Shown here: positions 62,967 through 64,000 of the stretch, piece after piece | Position numbering within the stretch: position 1 is the stretch's first letter | How the letters are laid out: every line of letters begins with the position of its first letter | From: JAGXTF01 sp044224315 | GTDB lineage: Bacteria > Bacteroidota > Bacteroidia > NS11-12g > UBA955 | Length of the DNA: 64,000 bases | Assembly (NCBI GenBank): GCA_044224315.1 | Contig: JBGAKR010000001.1 | Coordinates: 1,364,001-1,428,000, forward strand | Reading direction: 5' to 3' | Program-made: the position numbers and the translations under genes | The notes under the pieces: generated by a model | What the model was told of the DNA's origin: nothing | Databases searched by the model: none | Seen by the model: only the letters and a program-made list of their open reading frames with translations

Positions 62967-64000
62967 TTAGCAAAGCTGGTATTCTTCCAGGTTCATGATT
63001 CCCTTAAACAAATTAAGTAAGAGGTAAGTAACAGTATTTGTATTGCTGGTATTCCCCGGGGTTGATTTCCAAGTATTCCAGGCATTGGTCCAGTTGTAAT
63101 CGGGGATTCCACCGGGCAGCAGCAAGGCTTTCATGGCATCTTTCAGGGCCTGACTTGCTGGAAGTGGAATCATAAATTCGAGGGCATCGGCTACCAGTTT
63201 GTTCGGGTCTGAAGGGTCAGAAAAGCTTTCGGCCATGGCAAACATGTTGGCTTTTTGCAAAAATCCGGTTTTGTCATAACCTGCGGCTAAAATGTAGTCG
63301 GTAAACTGGTTGCGTTTGGGCAAACTGTCGCTGTTAATCCACATTTCGTAGTACTGTGGTACCTGATACCAGGCTTGCCAACCTGCCACGTTTGGCGGAT
63401 CTCCGAGGTCCAATCCTTGAATGGTGGAGTAATACCAATATAAAAACCAATGGTCGTAAAGGCATGTAACACCATTGGTGGCAAGGGTGGGCATGGTAAC
63501 TTTGGCTTGTCTGTTGAAGAATACGGTATGGTCGGTTGGGGTTTTTATGTAGCAACCCCTGTTTGCCATGTCAAAAAAGTGTTCACTCAACAGCAACTTT
63601 TGCAATACAGGTTTAATATCGTAATTATTGTTGCGGAAAATATCGGCCAGGGGTACAATGACATTGGCTTCGGTGCTCGCATCAATATCATAATAGACAA
63701 AGAAGCGGTACAATTTTCGGCAAATAAACTTGGCCACTTCTGAATTGCTGAAAATCATTGTGAGCATGTCGTCCAGCTCTGTGTCTCCAGCTGTAGCGCC
63801 GCTGCGACCTGTAATTTTGGTGCTGTTGTAGAAGGATGAGAACTGCTTGTCCGTAGTATCGTGGCGGGTGCTATCAAAGCTTACAGTTACCGGATTGGAT
63901 CCTCTGTTTACTTTCCAGCCGGTAAGCACGCGGGCTGCAGCTTTCACATCATCTTCGGTATAATGCGAATCGGGGCCTTTGCCTATGCAAAAAAGCTCTT
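62967..64000 (-). CDS. DUF1800 protein, N-terminal part outside the window
   Basis: The frame is open to the right edge, and the first visible residues (ELFCIGKGPDSHYTEDDVKAAAR) match the DUF1800 core. 343 residues of the C-terminal part are present: VLTGWKVNRGSNPVT, then KFICRKLYRFFVYYD, LLSEHFFDM, LGDPPNVAGWQAWYQ and the last helix. No GTG or ATG near the edge should be taken as the real start. DUF1800 and DUF1501 proteins are usually encoded together. Confidence 0.9.
   Translation of the reverse strand, partial: ELFCIGKGPDSHYTEDDVKAAARVLTGWKVNRGSNPVTVSFDSTRHDTTDKQFSSFYNSTKITGRSGATAGDTELDDMLTMIFSNSEVAKFICRKLYRFFVYYDIDASTEANVIVPLADIFRNNNYDIKPVLQKLLLSEHFFDMANRGCYIKTPTDHTVFFNRQAKVTMPTLATNGVTCLYDHWFLYWYYSTIQGLDLGDPPNVAGWQAWYQVPQYYEMWINSDSLPKRNQFTDYILAAGYDKTGFLQKANMFAMAESFSDPSDPNKLVADALEFMIPLPASQALKDAMKALLLPGGIPDYNWTNAWNTWKSTPGNTSNTNTVTYLLLNLFKGIMNLEEYQLC

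Overview
The window comes from a Bacteroidota chromosome. The evidence is: many secreted proteins with type IX secretion system (T9SS) C-terminal sorting domains of both type A and type B, many Lol-type lipoproteins with Cys-Lys/Asn after the lipobox, repeated Bacteroidota -7 promoter boxes (TAnnTTTG), no clear Shine-Dalgarno sequences, and menaquinone genes. The exact family cannot be told from the sequence. No prophage, insertion sequence or CRISPR array was seen. Both edges cut a gene: an outer-membrane-barrel-like protein on the left and a DUF1800 protein on the right.

Layout. 1-2.3 kb: partial barrel protein and a Fic AMP-transferase gene flanked by TGCGG(A/T)GA repeats. 2.3-7.8 kb, minus strand: lipoprotein, T9SS adhesin-like protein, lipoprotein, ECF sigma factor, an unusual anti-sigma/beta-barrel fusion and a fatty acid desaturase, closely packed. 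8-12 kb: delta-60-repeat secreted propeller and an ABC-2 exporter with a LolA-like protein. 12.2-17.7 kb: fhs, dtd, tRNA-Arg(CCT) with a decayed tandem copy, a GT87 enzyme, a type B T9SS protein and a pterin dehydratase. 17.7-30.5 kb: surface-glycan region with gmd and fcl for GDP-L-fucose, GT2 and GT-B glycosyltransferases, a polysaccharide deacetylase/FemAB-like acyltransferase pair, a SASA esterase, an arylsulfotransferase-like T9SS protein and a GT39-like membrane enzyme. 31-38 kb: one 2308-residue T9SS protein with a BNR propeller, GEVED, Ig and about twelve PKD-type domains. 38-44.7 kb: menA-menC-rRNA methyltransferase, an SDR, and pyrF-luxR-DUF4199. 44.9-48.5 kb: a large T9SS protein gene split by a one-base frameshift. 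48.6-64 kb: START, DUF1653, WG-repeat and lipoprotein genes, gap, META, pnuC, sod, rplY, prs, tRNA-Gln, a YD-like protein and the DUF1501/DUF1800 pair.

How the genes may work together. The sigma factor and the barrel-bearing anti-sigma factor overlap and probably form an envelope-sensing pair controlling, among others, the lipoproteins and T9SS protein transcribed with them. gmd and fcl supply GDP-fucose to nearby transferases. Most remaining genes are housekeeping genes or secreted, surface-anchored proteins. The observations most worth a second look are the trans-envelope anti-sigma/barrel fusion, the poly(A) frameshift inside a lipoprotein signal peptide, the tRNA-Arg relic carrying a hairpin insertion, the 18-bp perfect inverted repeat on a start codon, the repeats around fic, and the very short spacing of TAnnTTTG boxes to start codons, which suggests leaderless mRNAs.
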